Shown here: one piece after another, positions 1 to 5,160 of the stretch
Position numbering within the stretch: the first letter of the stretch is position 1
How the letters are laid out: every line of letters starts with the position of its first letter
Source of the DNA: an uncultured Chromatiaceae bacterium
GTDB taxonomy: Bacteria; Pseudomonadota; Gammaproteobacteria; Enterobacterales; Alteromonadaceae
NCBI GenBank assembly: GCA_946482325.1
Contig: CAMLRA010000173.1
Location: forward strand, 1-8,564
DNA length: 8,564 nucleotides
Direction: 5' to 3'
The notes under the pieces: model-generated
The model's database searches: none
What the model was told of the DNA's origin: nothing
Seen by the model: only the letters and a program-made list of their open reading frames with translations
Position numbers and translations under genes: made by a program

Positions 1-120
1 CTGCTGATGCTTTGGTTGCTCGGGTTGTTATCGCCCATAGCTGTGGGCAGCTTGATCCATGCATTACTGGTGTTCGCCGTGATTCTGTTGTTGGTCGATC
101 TGTTCCAGTCCCGGGCCTGA
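1..120 (+). CDS. lmo0937-type small membrane protein, 3' end only
   Basis: An open frame enters from the left edge and stops with TGA at 118-120, giving 39 residues: LLMLWLLGLLSPIAVG, then a second hydrophobic run ALLVFAVILLLVDL and a short tail QSRA. The LWLLGL...GGxIHxLLV-like layout matches the very small (about 45-50 residue) lmo0937-family membrane proteins, which have two hydrophobic segments. The in-frame ATG at 7 aligns to the inside of the first helix in that family, so the true start probably lies upstream of the window. The role of the family is unknown. The next gene starts 64 bp downstream on the same strand and no clear terminator lies between them, so they may be co-transcribed. 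The family call is from memory of the pattern; that it is a hydrophobic micro-protein is plain from the sequence. Confidence 0.75.
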   Translation: MLMLWLLGLLSPIAVGSLIHALLVFAVILLLVDLFQSRA

Positions 121-144
121 CACTGAGCTGAAAATTTAAGATCT

Positions 145-161
145 GCGCCCCCGTAAGGCGC
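145..161 (+). other. Short GC-rich hairpin before the OmpA-family gene
   Basis: GCGCC at 145-149 and GGCGC at 157-161 form a 5-bp dyad with a 7-nt loop. No T-run follows, so it is not a convincing terminator. It would lie in the leader or intercistronic RNA of the OmpA-family gene, ending 13 nt before the GGAG ribosome-binding site at 175-178. Confidence 0.3.
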
Positions 162-184
162 TGAAGTTTATGTTGGAGAATTGT

Positions 185-1408
185 ATGTCTATGAATACCC
201 GGCTATTTACCCCGCCGTTAGATGCGGGGCAGCCAGTAATGACTGCCAATATCTTTCGCTTACGCCATGTCGTTCCTCAGTGCAACTGGCCGATGTGGCT
301 TTGCAGTTCCTGCATCTTTGTCCTGCCTGGAACTGTGCTGGCCGACAGTTACCGGATGTCAACGCCAGATTGGTACGTTGGCGCCAGTCTCGGTGAGTCA
401 CGCCTTAGCATCGATACGTCTGCGTTAGAGCAAAATATGCAAGCGCAGGGCTTGCCGCTGGCATCTTTGAGCCGGAATACCAATGACACCGGTTATAAGC
501 TGTATGCCGGCACTGCACTGAATGACTATCTGGCGCTGGAAGGCGGTTATTTTCGTCTCGGTGAAGTTGATTTTAATGCACGCACCGCTGCTGCGCCGGA
601 CGGTACAACCTATCTGTTATTTGGTCACCTGCGTGATCAAGGGGCCAATCTGGATCTGGTGGCACGGATGTTCATGAGCAATGCTTTGGCATTGACTGCC
701 CGGATTGGGCTGACCTATAACGACACCGATGCACGACTGGATTACCAGCGGCCAATCAATCTGGATGCTTACACCCGCAGTAAACATTATCTGAAGCATA
801 AATTTGGTGCAGGCATGGAATATCAACTGTCGCCGGGCTGGGCAATGCGGGCCGAGCTCGAGCGTTACCGGCTGGATGATATCTGGGGCGACCAGGGTGA
901 TATGAAATTGCTGTCGTTGGGGATGGTCTATCAATATGGCCAACCTGGCCCATATACTGCGCCGACAGCGGCACAGGAACCTGAAGCGGCACCACAGCCT
1001 TTTGCTGATCCACCTGAAGCCGCTATGGTGCAAAGCAGTTCTGCCCCGGTGTTACTTGAATTGGCCGATGTCCATTTTGAGTTTAACCGGTCAGCGCTGA
1101 CTCCTGCTGCCAAAACAATACTGGCACGCCATGTGGAAACCTTAAAAAATCAGCCACAAACCAAGGTGCAAATTGCAGGCTATACCTCTGCCAGTGGCAC
1201 AGATACCTATAACCAGCAACTGAGCGAACGCCGGGCCAAAGCTGTGAAGCAATATCTGACCGGTGAAGGTGGGTTAGCTCCGAGCCGGCTGACCACTATT
1301 GGCTACGGTGAAGCATCGCCGGCGCAAATTGAGGATAAACCTGCTGAACTGCGCTCTGTGGCGGCGAAAGCCAATATGCGCGTGTTGTTTCAATTGATAG
1401 TGGAATAG
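185..1408 (+). CDS. OmpA-family outer-membrane protein (beta-barrel plus peptidoglycan-binding domain)
   Basis: 407 residues. The ATG at 185 is chosen because TTGGAGAA with GGAG at 175-178 sits 6 nt before it; ATG 170 has no such site, and ATG 239 would give a shorter, more standard signal peptide. The hydrophobic stretch ends at VLA-DS (about residue 53), a plausible signal peptidase I site. Residues about 60-245 have the alternating polar/aromatic strands of an OmpA-like eight-stranded barrel (DWYVGASLG..., GYKLYAG, LEGGYFRLG, FGAGMEYQL, LSLGMVYQYG). A Pro/Ala-rich linker follows, then an OmpA C-terminal domain (about 290-407) with VHFEFNRSALT and YNQQLSERRAKAV. By family knowledge it should anchor the outer membrane to peptidoglycan. 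The position equivalent to E. coli OmpA Asp241, which contacts diaminopimelate, is Ser335 here (GYTSASG), while the partner Arg (350) is kept; this variant exists in other OmpA-like proteins. A repeat and a hairpin follow the stop. Confidence 0.92.
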   Translation: MSMNTRLFTPPLDAGQPVMTANIFRLRHVVPQCNWPMWLCSSCIFVLPGTVLADSYRMSTPDWYVGASLGESRLSIDTSALEQNMQAQGLPLASLSRNTNDTGYKLYAGTALNDYLALEGGYFRLGEVDFNARTAAAPDGTTYLLFGHLRDQGANLDLVARMFMSNALALTARIGLTYNDTDARLDYQRPINLDAYTRSKHYLKHKFGAGMEYQLSPGWAMRAELERYRLDDIWGDQGDMKLLSLGMVYQYGQPGPYTAPTAAQEPEAAPQPFADPPEAAMVQSSSAPVLLELADVHFEFNRSALTPAAKTILARHVETLKNQPQTKVQIAGYTSASGTDTYNQQLSERRAKAVKQYLTGEGGLAPSRLTTIGYGEASPAQIEDKPAELRSVAAKANMRVLFQLIVE

Positions 1409-1416
1409 AATGATGG

Positions 1417-1488
1417 CACGACAGCACGACAGCACGACAGCACGACAGCACGACAGCACGACAGCACGACAGCACAACAGCACGGCAG
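1417..1488. repeat. 8-bp tandem repeat, nine units of CACGACAG
   Basis: Seven perfect CACGACAG octamers run from 1417 to 1472, followed by CACAACAG (1473-1480) and CACGGCAG (1481-1488), each with one mismatch. The array begins 8 bp after the stop codon of the OmpA-family gene. Because the unit is 8 bp, copy changes would shift any reading frame through it; the open frames crossing it on both strands are artefacts of the repeat (low-complexity Gln/His/Asp/Ser/Thr). The near-perfect identity of the first seven units suggests recent slippage expansion. Confidence 0.95.
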
Positions 1489-1505
1489 TTGGCGTGCTGT
1501 TGTGC
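1472..1505. terminator. Strong hairpin between convergent genes (possible bidirectional terminator)
   Basis: GCACAACAGCACG (1472-1484) and CGTGCTGTTGTGC (1493-1505) are a perfect 13-bp inverted repeat with an 8-nt loop. It lies between the stops of two convergent genes (1408 and 1519), where a shared terminator is expected. Neither strand has a T-run after the stem, so it is not a textbook intrinsic terminator; it could act as an mRNA 3'-end block or with Rho. The left arm consists of the last units of the octamer array. Confidence 0.5.
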
Positions 1506-1518
1506 ACACACCGGCAGA

Positions 1519-2292
1519 TTACTTCGCTTTGCAGCAATGGTTTCTGGGCATCAATCGCTCGGATTCGTGCCGGACGACGCCATAACACTCGCAACTGGTT
1601 TTTTCCAGAAGGGCCCGGTCAATGACTTCGATATGACCGCGGCTGTAATTGATAATCCCTAAGCGCTGCAACTTGCCCGCCGCGTCAGTCACACCTTCAC
1701 GCCGTACGCCCAGCATATTAGCAATCAGCTCCTGGGTCATCAGTACATGGTCATTGGGTAAACGATCTATCGACAATAAGAGCCAGCGGCAGAGTTGTTG
1801 TTCAATGCTGTGATGACGATTGCAAACTGCAGTCTGGGCCATCTGAGTCAGTAGTACCTGGCTGTAACGCAGCAATAAATGCAATAACGCACCATGCCGG
1901 TTAAATTCGTCTTTCAGGCGTTGGCCGAATAAGCGGTAGGCAAACCCGGCGCTTTGCACGACAGCTCTGCTGGTGGTGCTTTCGCCGCCCATAAAAAGCG
2001 CTACTCCGACCATGCCATCATTACCAACAACGGCGATTTCAGCAGAAGCGCCGTTTTCCATTACATATAACAAAGAAATAATCGAATCCGTCGGGAAATA
2101 CACATACCTTTGTTTGGAACCGGCTTCGCTAATCACCTGGCCTAAATTCAGCTCAATAAGTTCGAGATGGGGGAACAGGCGCAGTTTGACCTCATCGGGT
2201 AATTCACAAAGCAAACGGTTCGCTATCGGCGGGTGTTTAGCGGCTAGCTTCAGATCTGGCGCAGCCTGCGTTGCTGATGGTTCTGTCGTCAT
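1519..2292 (-). CDS. Crp/Fnr-family transcriptional regulator (distal paralogue)
   Basis: 257 residues from ATG 2292. AAGGA at 2303-2307 lies 10 nt upstream; the longer open frame to 2382 would run through the operator and promoter and is not preferred. Residues about 20-150 form a Crp-type sensory beta-roll (VISEAGSKQRYVYFPTDSIISLL, AEIAVVGNDGMVGVALFMGG). The cAMP-binding cassette of E. coli Crp (FGExxLx...RxA) is absent, so cAMP is not an obvious ligand. A dimer helix follows, then a winged helix-turn-helix (about 180-235): LMTQELIANMLGVRREGVTDAA, LGIINYSRGHIEVID. The recognition helix keeps the Arg-Glu pair that Crp uses to read TGTGA-type half-sites. A CECY motif near the C-terminus is shared with the upstream paralogue. 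A perfect palindrome 72-91 bp before the start suggests Crp-type control, possibly by itself. Signal unknown. Confidence 0.9.
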   Translation of the reverse strand: MTTEPSATQAAPDLKLAAKHPPIANRLLCELPDEVKLRLFPHLELIELNLGQVISEAGSKQRYVYFPTDSIISLLYVMENGASAEIAVVGNDGMVGVALFMGGESTTSRAVVQSAGFAYRLFGQRLKDEFNRHGALLHLLLRYSQVLLTQMAQTAVCNRHHSIEQQLCRWLLLSIDRLPNDHVLMTQELIANMLGVRREGVTDAAGKLQRLGIINYSRGHIEVIDRALLEKTSCECYGVVRHESERLMPRNHCCKAK

Positions 2293-2339
2293 AGCCGGTC
2301 CGTCCTTGCCTGGAGGCGTATCCAAATGAATACAACACC

Positions 2340-2345
2340 AGTATA
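2340..2345 (-). promoter_or_regulatory. Candidate -10 box of the distal Crp-type gene
   Basis: On the minus strand the hexamer TATACT occurs about 50 bp before the start codon. The centre of the palindrome is 31 bp further upstream. With a start point near 2332-2333 the palindrome would be centred close to -41, the class II position used by Crp-type activators. No good -35 box is visible, which also fits activator dependence. Confidence 0.4.
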
Positions 2346-2363
2346 TGGTGATAATTCGTGCAC

Positions 2364-2383
2364 TATGTGCGCTGGCGCACATA
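2364..2383. promoter_or_regulatory. Perfect 20-bp palindrome, Crp-type operator candidate (copy 1)
   Basis: TATGTGCGC and GCGCACATA are exact inverted arms of 9 bp around a 2-nt centre. Inside is TGTGC-N6-GCACA, the half-site spacing of E. coli Crp sites (TGTGA-N6-TCACA) with C/G replacing A/T at the inner position. The core GTGCGCTGGCGCAC (2367-2380) recurs with one or two changes at 3803-3816 and 5562-5575. It lies between the two Crp-type genes, upstream of the distal one. Confidence 0.55.
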
Positions 2384-2416
2384 AGACTGGTTTAAATGCA
2401 GAACTTACAACGGTGA

Positions 2417-3109
2417 TTAACCCTGTAACGGCTGGTAGCAACTGCAACTCCGTGCCAGCAGGGATTGCCGGTCGAGAATATGCAAGCGGCCGCGGTTATA
2501 CAAAATGATGCCGTAACTTTGTAAATCGCCGGCTGCGACAGTAATGCTGCTGCGTCGTACCCCAAGCATGTCTGCCAGAAACTGATGAGTCAGATAGAGT
2601 TCATCGGCTTGGACCCGGTCATGACTCATCAATAGCCAACGGGCCAGACGCGCTTCAACCTGATGAAAATGGGCACAGATCGCATTTTGTGATAATTGCC
2701 GTAATAATCGAAACAGATAGGCTTGCAATAAAGGTTGCAGACTTGGCTGCTGCGCGCTTTCAATGACCGCAACAGGGATCCGCCATGCCATACCACTACC
2801 TTGCACTATGGCTTCTGACGGAACCCGCCGGGTATGCAACAAGATGGTTGCTCCAAGCACCCCTTCAAAGCCAATCAGGCCCATTTCCAAGGGTGGATGT
2901 CCGGGTAATTTCGCGATAAGAGAAATAAAAGCTGTTAGCGGAAAATACAAATGCTGATAATCGTCATCGAGCTGGCACAACCGCTCTGCAAACTCGAGCT
3001 GCACCAGTTCCGCCTGCTGTAACAACTGGCTTTGTTCTGCTTCCGGCAGATGGTGCAGTAGTCGATTCTGCACTTTTGGTCTTTGGCTATGAGTGAGCAC
3101 GGTAGGCAT
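2417..3109 (-). CDS. Crp/Fnr-family transcriptional regulator (proximal paralogue)
   Basis: 230 residues from ATG 3109, with AAAGGA five bases upstream (3115-3120). It has the same architecture as the gene 124 bp downstream: a sensory beta-roll (LCQLDDDYQHLYFPLTAFIS, MGLIGFEGVLGATIL), a dimer helix, and a winged helix-turn-helix (LTHQFLADMLGVRRSSITVAAGDL, YGIILYNRGRLHILDR). It ends in CSCY, matching CECY in the paralogue. The first residue of the Crp Arg-Glu recognition pair is kept but Glu is replaced by Ser, so the two proteins probably do not read identical sites. No cAMP cassette or Fnr-type N-terminal cysteine cluster is seen. It follows the BON lipoprotein gene on the same strand after a 92-bp gap. 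Ligand and targets are unknown. Confidence 0.9.
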   Translation of the reverse strand: MPTVLTHSQRPKVQNRLLHHLPEAEQSQLLQQAELVQLEFAERLCQLDDDYQHLYFPLTAFISLIAKLPGHPPLEMGLIGFEGVLGATILLHTRRVPSEAIVQGSGMAWRIPVAVIESAQQPSLQPLLQAYLFRLLRQLSQNAICAHFHQVEARLARWLLMSHDRVQADELYLTHQFLADMLGVRRSSITVAAGDLQSYGIILYNRGRLHILDRQSLLARSCSCYQPLQG

Positions 3110-3201
3110 ATAATTCCTTTAACAACATAACTAAAAAGACACCATTTTCAATAGCTGCGGGGCAAGCTGCCCTCACAGCCGGACACTCAGGCGCAGCGCT
3201 T

Positions 3202-3513
3202 TTATTTCACCCGCATGCCATTTTCCACAGCGGTCACGCCACCAACAGCACGGGTCAATCGCATAGCTGTATTGATGTCTTGCTGCGAATTCACAAATCC
3301 ACTGAGTTGCACCACGCCTTTAAAGGTTTCGACATTGATTTCGGCCACGCTTAGTGACTTGTCCGCAAAAATGGCGGCTTTGACTTTGGTGGTGATAACA
3401 CTGTCGTCAATATATTCTCCGGTGCCTTCTTTGTTACTGGCAGAACTGCAACCAGCCACGCCGGCCAGACTTAAAGCCAACAGAAACATACTCAGAACTT
3501 TGATGGTTTTCAT
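3202..3513 (-). CDS. Single-BON-domain lipoprotein (OsmY-like)
   Basis: 103 residues. ATG 3513 is preferred over ATG 3522 because AGGAG (3522-3526) stands 8 nt before 3513 and overlaps the other codon. The N-terminus is a lipoprotein signal peptide: MKTIKVLSMF, a hydrophobic core, and lipobox VAGC, with Ser at +2, which favours the outer membrane. After a short Ser/Asn/Gly linker comes one BON domain (about 40-103): DDSVITTKVKAAIFAD, INVETFKGVVQLSGFVNSQQ and TRAVGGVTAVENGMRVK. BON domains are thought to bind phospholipid and are common in osmotic-stress periplasmic proteins such as OsmY. The gene lies 54 bp after the DUF3309 gene on the same strand, so co-transcription is plausible; a weak GGGA/TCCC dyad followed by TTTT in the gap could attenuate it. 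Confidence 0.92.
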   Translation of the reverse strand: MKTIKVLSMFLLALSLAGVAGCSSASNKEGTGEYIDDSVITTKVKAAIFADKSLSVAEINVETFKGVVQLSGFVNSQQDINTAMRLTRAVGGVTAVENGMRVK

Positions 3514-3567
3514 GGTTAACACTCCTGGTTAAAACAGGGAAAAATCCCGGAATAACAATTGGTCACA

Positions 3568-3729
3568 TCAGCCGGCACGCCCGGTCAGCAACAGGACTAT
3601 CAGCACAAGCAAAACAATGCCGAGGGCTCCGCCCGGGCGATACCCCCAGCTCCGGCTATGTGGCCAGGCGGGCAAAGCGCCCAAAAACAACAGGAGCAGG
3701 ATGATAATGACGATAGTGGTGATGGACAT
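3568..3729 (-). CDS. DUF3309-family membrane micro-protein
   Basis: 53 residues from ATG 3729, with AGGAG at 3737-3741 seven bases upstream. The protein is two hydrophobic helices (SITTIVIIILLLLFLG and LGIVLLVLIVLLLTG) joined by ALPAWPHSRSWGYRPGG. The loop signature LPxWPHSRSWGYxPxG is the hallmark of DUF3309 proteins, which are normally 50-55 residues, so this is full length. The function of the family is unknown. It heads the minus-strand run that continues to the BON lipoprotein and the two Crp-type regulators. An operator-like palindrome lies 74 bp before its start, and it is divergent from the PRC-barrel gene. It is short enough to be missed by length-filtered gene calling. Confidence 0.9.
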   Translation of the reverse strand: MSITTIVIIILLLLFLGALPAWPHSRSWGYRPGGALGIVLLVLIVLLLTGRAG

Positions 3730-3763
3730 GGTGATGCTCCTGCAAACCAGATGTTATTGCCGG

Positions 3764-3780
3764 TTAATAGCAGGATTTTG
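3764..3780 (-). promoter_or_regulatory. Alternative -10 candidates for the DUF3309 gene
   Basis: Two options are seen on the minus strand. TATTAA (3764-3769) is preceded by TGC, an extended -10 pattern. CAAAAT (3775-3780) lies about 32 bp from the centre of the palindrome, matching the spacing found at the other two palindrome copies. Neither has a good -35 box. Confidence 0.3.
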
Positions 3781-3782
3781 CG

Positions 3783-3848
3783 CTGACGCCAGCCTATGTT
3801 CGGTGCGCTGACGCACCCATAAACAGATTGGCTGAGTGCTGGCGTCAG
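3783..3848. repeat. 11-bp inverted repeat enclosing the operator-like palindrome
   Basis: CTGACGCCAGC (3783-3793) and GCTGGCGTCAG (3838-3848) are exact inverted copies separated by 44 bp. The GGTGCG/CGCACC palindrome lies inside, so as RNA or cruciform DNA this would be a long arm with an inner hairpin. Confidence 0.75.
3802..3817. promoter_or_regulatory. Crp-type operator candidate (copy 2), DUF3309/PRC-barrel intergenic
   Basis: GGTGCG-CTGA-CGCACC is a 6-bp-arm palindrome. Its core GTGCGCTGACGCAC differs from the copy at 2367 by one base. It lies 74 bp before the DUF3309 start and could act on either divergent gene. Confidence 0.5.
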
Positions 3849-3925
3849 TCTCTGATAAGTGTCGCGCCGAACAGAGATACCCCGGCTATGAGCGCATGAT
3901 CAGCGCTCTGCTCCGCAAGGGGTAT
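3849..3925 (+). promoter_or_regulatory. Structured leader of the PRC-barrel gene with a ribosome-site-hiding helix
   Basis: Three further perfect dyads follow directly after the 3783-3848 arm. TCTCTG (3849-3854) pairs with CAGAGA (3872-3877). ATACCCC (3877-3883) pairs with GGGGTAT (3919-3925). Inside the latter, GAGCGC (3890-3895) pairs with GCGCTC (3903-3908). The GGGG strand is part of AAGGGG (3917-3922), a Shine-Dalgarno-like site 6 nt before ATG 3929. A competing 11-bp helix (one G-U), 3797-3807 with 3863-3873, cannot coexist with the 3783/3848 and 3849/3877 helices without a pseudoknot. The arrangement resembles a switchable mRNA leader; the transcription start is not known. Confidence 0.4.
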
Positions 3926-3928
3926 TGC

Positions 3929-4006
3929 ATGTCAGGTTCCGGTTCACTGGTTCCTGGTTTTGGTCACAGACCGCTTTTGCGGTCAACACTGAGGTCGACA
4001 AAATGA
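3929..4006 (+). CDS. Possible 25-residue leader peptide coupled to the PRC-barrel gene
   Basis: ATG 3929 is preceded by AAGGGG six bases upstream and opens a 25-codon frame (MSGSGSLVPGFGHRPLLRST, then LRSTK). Its TGA overlaps the ATG of the PRC-barrel gene as ATGA at 4003-4006, a classic translational-coupling junction. Composition is Ser/Gly/Leu/Arg-rich and no family is recognised. The ribosome-binding site would be paired in the 3877/3925 helix, so its translation could be conditional. Alternatively the frame is chance, or a TTG at 3925 extends the PRC-barrel protein by 26 residues; that extension (ending SQTAFAVNTEVDK) has little hydrophobic core and is not favoured. Confidence 0.3.
   Translation: MSGSGSLVPGFGHRPLLRSTLRSTK
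3969..3984 (+). other. Perfect 6-bp hairpin just before the PRC-barrel ribosome site
   Basis: GACCGC-TTTT-GCGGTC is an exact hairpin with a tetraloop, ending 6 nt before GAGGT (3991-3995), the ribosome-binding site of the PRC-barrel gene. GGTC at 3962-3965 could instead pair with GACC at 3969-3972, giving two mutually exclusive states. Confidence 0.5.
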
Positions 4007-4422
4007 ATTATCACGAACGCGATATTTATGGCATTTACAAAAATCCGCAGTTTGCGCCATCGTTGGTTGCCAATGGGCCAGGGCCGCATCTGATGGGCGC
4101 AGAAACGCTGATTGGCAATTCGGTAGTGAACCGTTCAGGACAAACTCTGGGTGATATCAAAGAAATCATGCTGGAAGTGGATACCGGACGGGTTGGTTAT
4201 GCCGTGTTGTCGTTCAGTACTTATTTTGGTCTGAGTGAGAAGCTATTTGCCGTGCCGTGGAAAATGCTGACCCTGGACCCGTTGCAAAAATGTTTTGTCA
4301 TGGACTTGTCGCCGGAGCGGCTGAAAAATGCGCCGGGTTTTGACAAAGGCCATTGGCCGAATATGAAAGATGTCGAATGGGAAAAATCACTGCATAGTTT
4401 TTATGGCAGTAATCTGAGCTGA
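4003..4422 (+). CDS. PRC-barrel domain protein
   Basis: 139 residues from ATG 4003, with GAGGT at 3991-3995 seven bases upstream. After a polar N-terminus (MNYHERDIYGIYKNPQFAPS), residues about 33-105 form a PRC-barrel: ETLIGNSVVNRSGQTLGDIKEIMLEVDTG, GYAVLSF, KLFAVPWKMLTLD and CFVMDLSPERL. The tail GFDKGHWPNMKDVEW is typical of the stand-alone bacterial PRC-barrel proteins found beside BON and other stress-type genes. There is no signal peptide or membrane segment, so it is probably cytoplasmic. PRC-barrels are small beta-barrels seen in RimM and photosynthetic reaction-centre H subunits, but the job of these short versions is unknown. It is divergent from DUF3309, carries an unusually structured leader, and is closed by a good intrinsic terminator. 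Confidence 0.9.
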   Translation: MNYHERDIYGIYKNPQFAPSLVANGPGPHLMGAETLIGNSVVNRSGQTLGDIKEIMLEVDTGRVGYAVLSFSTYFGLSEKLFAVPWKMLTLDPLQKCFVMDLSPERLKNAPGFDKGHWPNMKDVEWEKSLHSFYGSNLS

Positions 4423-4428
4423 CACTAT

Positions 4429-4475
4429 GCTGCGAAGCAGCAAAAATCCGGATGGGGCCTACATCCGGTTTTTTT
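4429..4475. terminator. Bidirectional intrinsic terminator
   Basis: CCGGATG (4448-4454) and CATCCGG (4462-4468) make a 7-bp stem followed by seven T (4469-4475). On the other strand the stem is followed, after one A, by five T (the A-run at 4442-4446). It therefore ends both the PRC-barrel transcript and the convergent YqjK-like transcript, whose stop lies 2 bp away at 4478. A small extra hairpin, GCTGC-GAA-GCAGC (4429-4441), precedes it. Confidence 0.9.
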
Positions 4476-4477
4476 GC

Positions 4478-4789
4478 TCAGCTGTTGTCAGCGGTCTGCC
4501 GTATGGGCACTGCAGGCGCAAAAACTGCCCGCCAATGCCAGAGTGTCCACAGGCACATTGACAGCGGAGTTCGCCACAGCGTCTTCGGAGCAGAAGTTGA
4601 ATTTTTACCAGCTATGTTGCTTGTCGAAGTCTGTAACACCAGGCCAATACAAAAGCCGCCCAGCAGCAATAGCGGTGCTTCTAGTCGCAGCAAGAACGCC
4701 GACCGCAACTGCTGTCGGCGTAAGTTAGTGCGCTGTAGTGCAACCAGACGAAGATCAATCTGCCGGGTTAAGTTTGCGTGCTCGGACAT
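4478..4789 (-). CDS. YqjK-like small membrane protein, third gene of a yqjDEK-type operon
   Basis: 103 residues from ATG 4789, with AGGAG about 8 nt upstream (inside 4797-4802). The N-terminal third is basic and helical (LTRQIDLRLVALQRTNLRRQ), followed by one hydrophobic segment (about residues 36-52, APLLLLGGFCIGLVL). The tail is Ser/Thr/Trp-rich. No sequence family is certain; the call rests on size, the charged helix before a hydrophobic stretch, and its place directly after DUF883 and YqjE-like genes, as yqjK lies in E. coli. The start overlaps the preceding gene by 22 bp, indicating translational coupling. The stop is 2 bp from the shared terminator. Confidence 0.7.
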   Translation of the reverse strand: MSEHANLTRQIDLRLVALQRTNLRRQQLRSAFLLRLEAPLLLLGGFCIGLVLQTSTSNIAGKNSTSAPKTLWRTPLSMCLWTLWHWRAVFAPAVPIRQTADNS

Positions 4790-5160
4790 GCCGTTGTCTC
4801 CTGTCTGATTTCGGCCTGAGCCCAGCTGAGTTGTGTTGCCGGGAAGCGTAAGTACTGACTGTAAAAGCGGATCCGCAGCAAACAAATCCACAAGACCACA
4901 CACTGTAAGCCAATTAACAGCAACAGGCCTTGCCAGGGATAGAGCCCCAGCACCTGTGCTCCTGACCAGAGCAACAGCAACAACAACACCCAGCTACTTA
5001 GCAGTAACAAGGCAGCGAATAGCGACAACAGCCAGATGGCCACCAGACTTTCGGCGGCCCTTTGTGTCTCCAGTGCCAGCAATTGAAACTGTTGCTGCCA
5101 TTGGCTGCATAATAACTGCAGATACTCGCGCAGTTGCGCCGAAATATCCTCAACTGACAC
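4768..5160 (-). CDS. YqjE-like / phage-holin-family membrane protein
   Basis: 130 residues from a GTG start at 5160; no ATG occurs before the membrane segments, and the GTG lies inside the end of the upstream gene (11-bp overlap), so translation is probably coupled. The N-terminus is an amphipathic helix (EDISAQLREYLQLLCSQWQQ). Two long hydrophobic helices follow, about residues 42-67 (AIWLLSLFAALLLLSSWVLL onwards) and 74-95 (PWQGLLLLIGLQCVVLWICLL). The tail is polar. This plan, and its place after a DUF883 gene, match YqjE and the holin superfamily PF07332, which despite the name is common in non-phage inner-membrane proteins. Nothing here suggests prophage. Function is unknown; it probably works with the YqjD-like protein at the membrane. 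Confidence 0.8.
   Translation of the reverse strand: MSVEDISAQLREYLQLLCSQWQQQFQLLALETQRAAESLVAIWLLSLFAALLLLSSWVLLLLLLWSGAQVLGLYPWQGLLLLIGLQCVVLWICLLRIRFYSQYLRFPATQLSWAQAEIRQETTACPSTQT

Noticed and set aside
1274..1625. Open frames on both strands through the octamer array
   Set aside because: They exist because an 8-bp unit without stops is repeated; composition is artificial and they overlap the ends of two clear genes.
3140..3201. Intrinsic terminator between the BON lipoprotein and the proximal Crp-type gene
   Set aside because: A GGGCA/TGCCC stem exists, but the nearest T-run on the minus strand is about 20 nt away, too far for a standard terminator.
4768..5160. Phage holin indicating a prophage
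   Set aside because: The fold is holin-like but the neighbours are YqjD- and YqjK-like genes and no phage structural, lysis or integrase gene is present.
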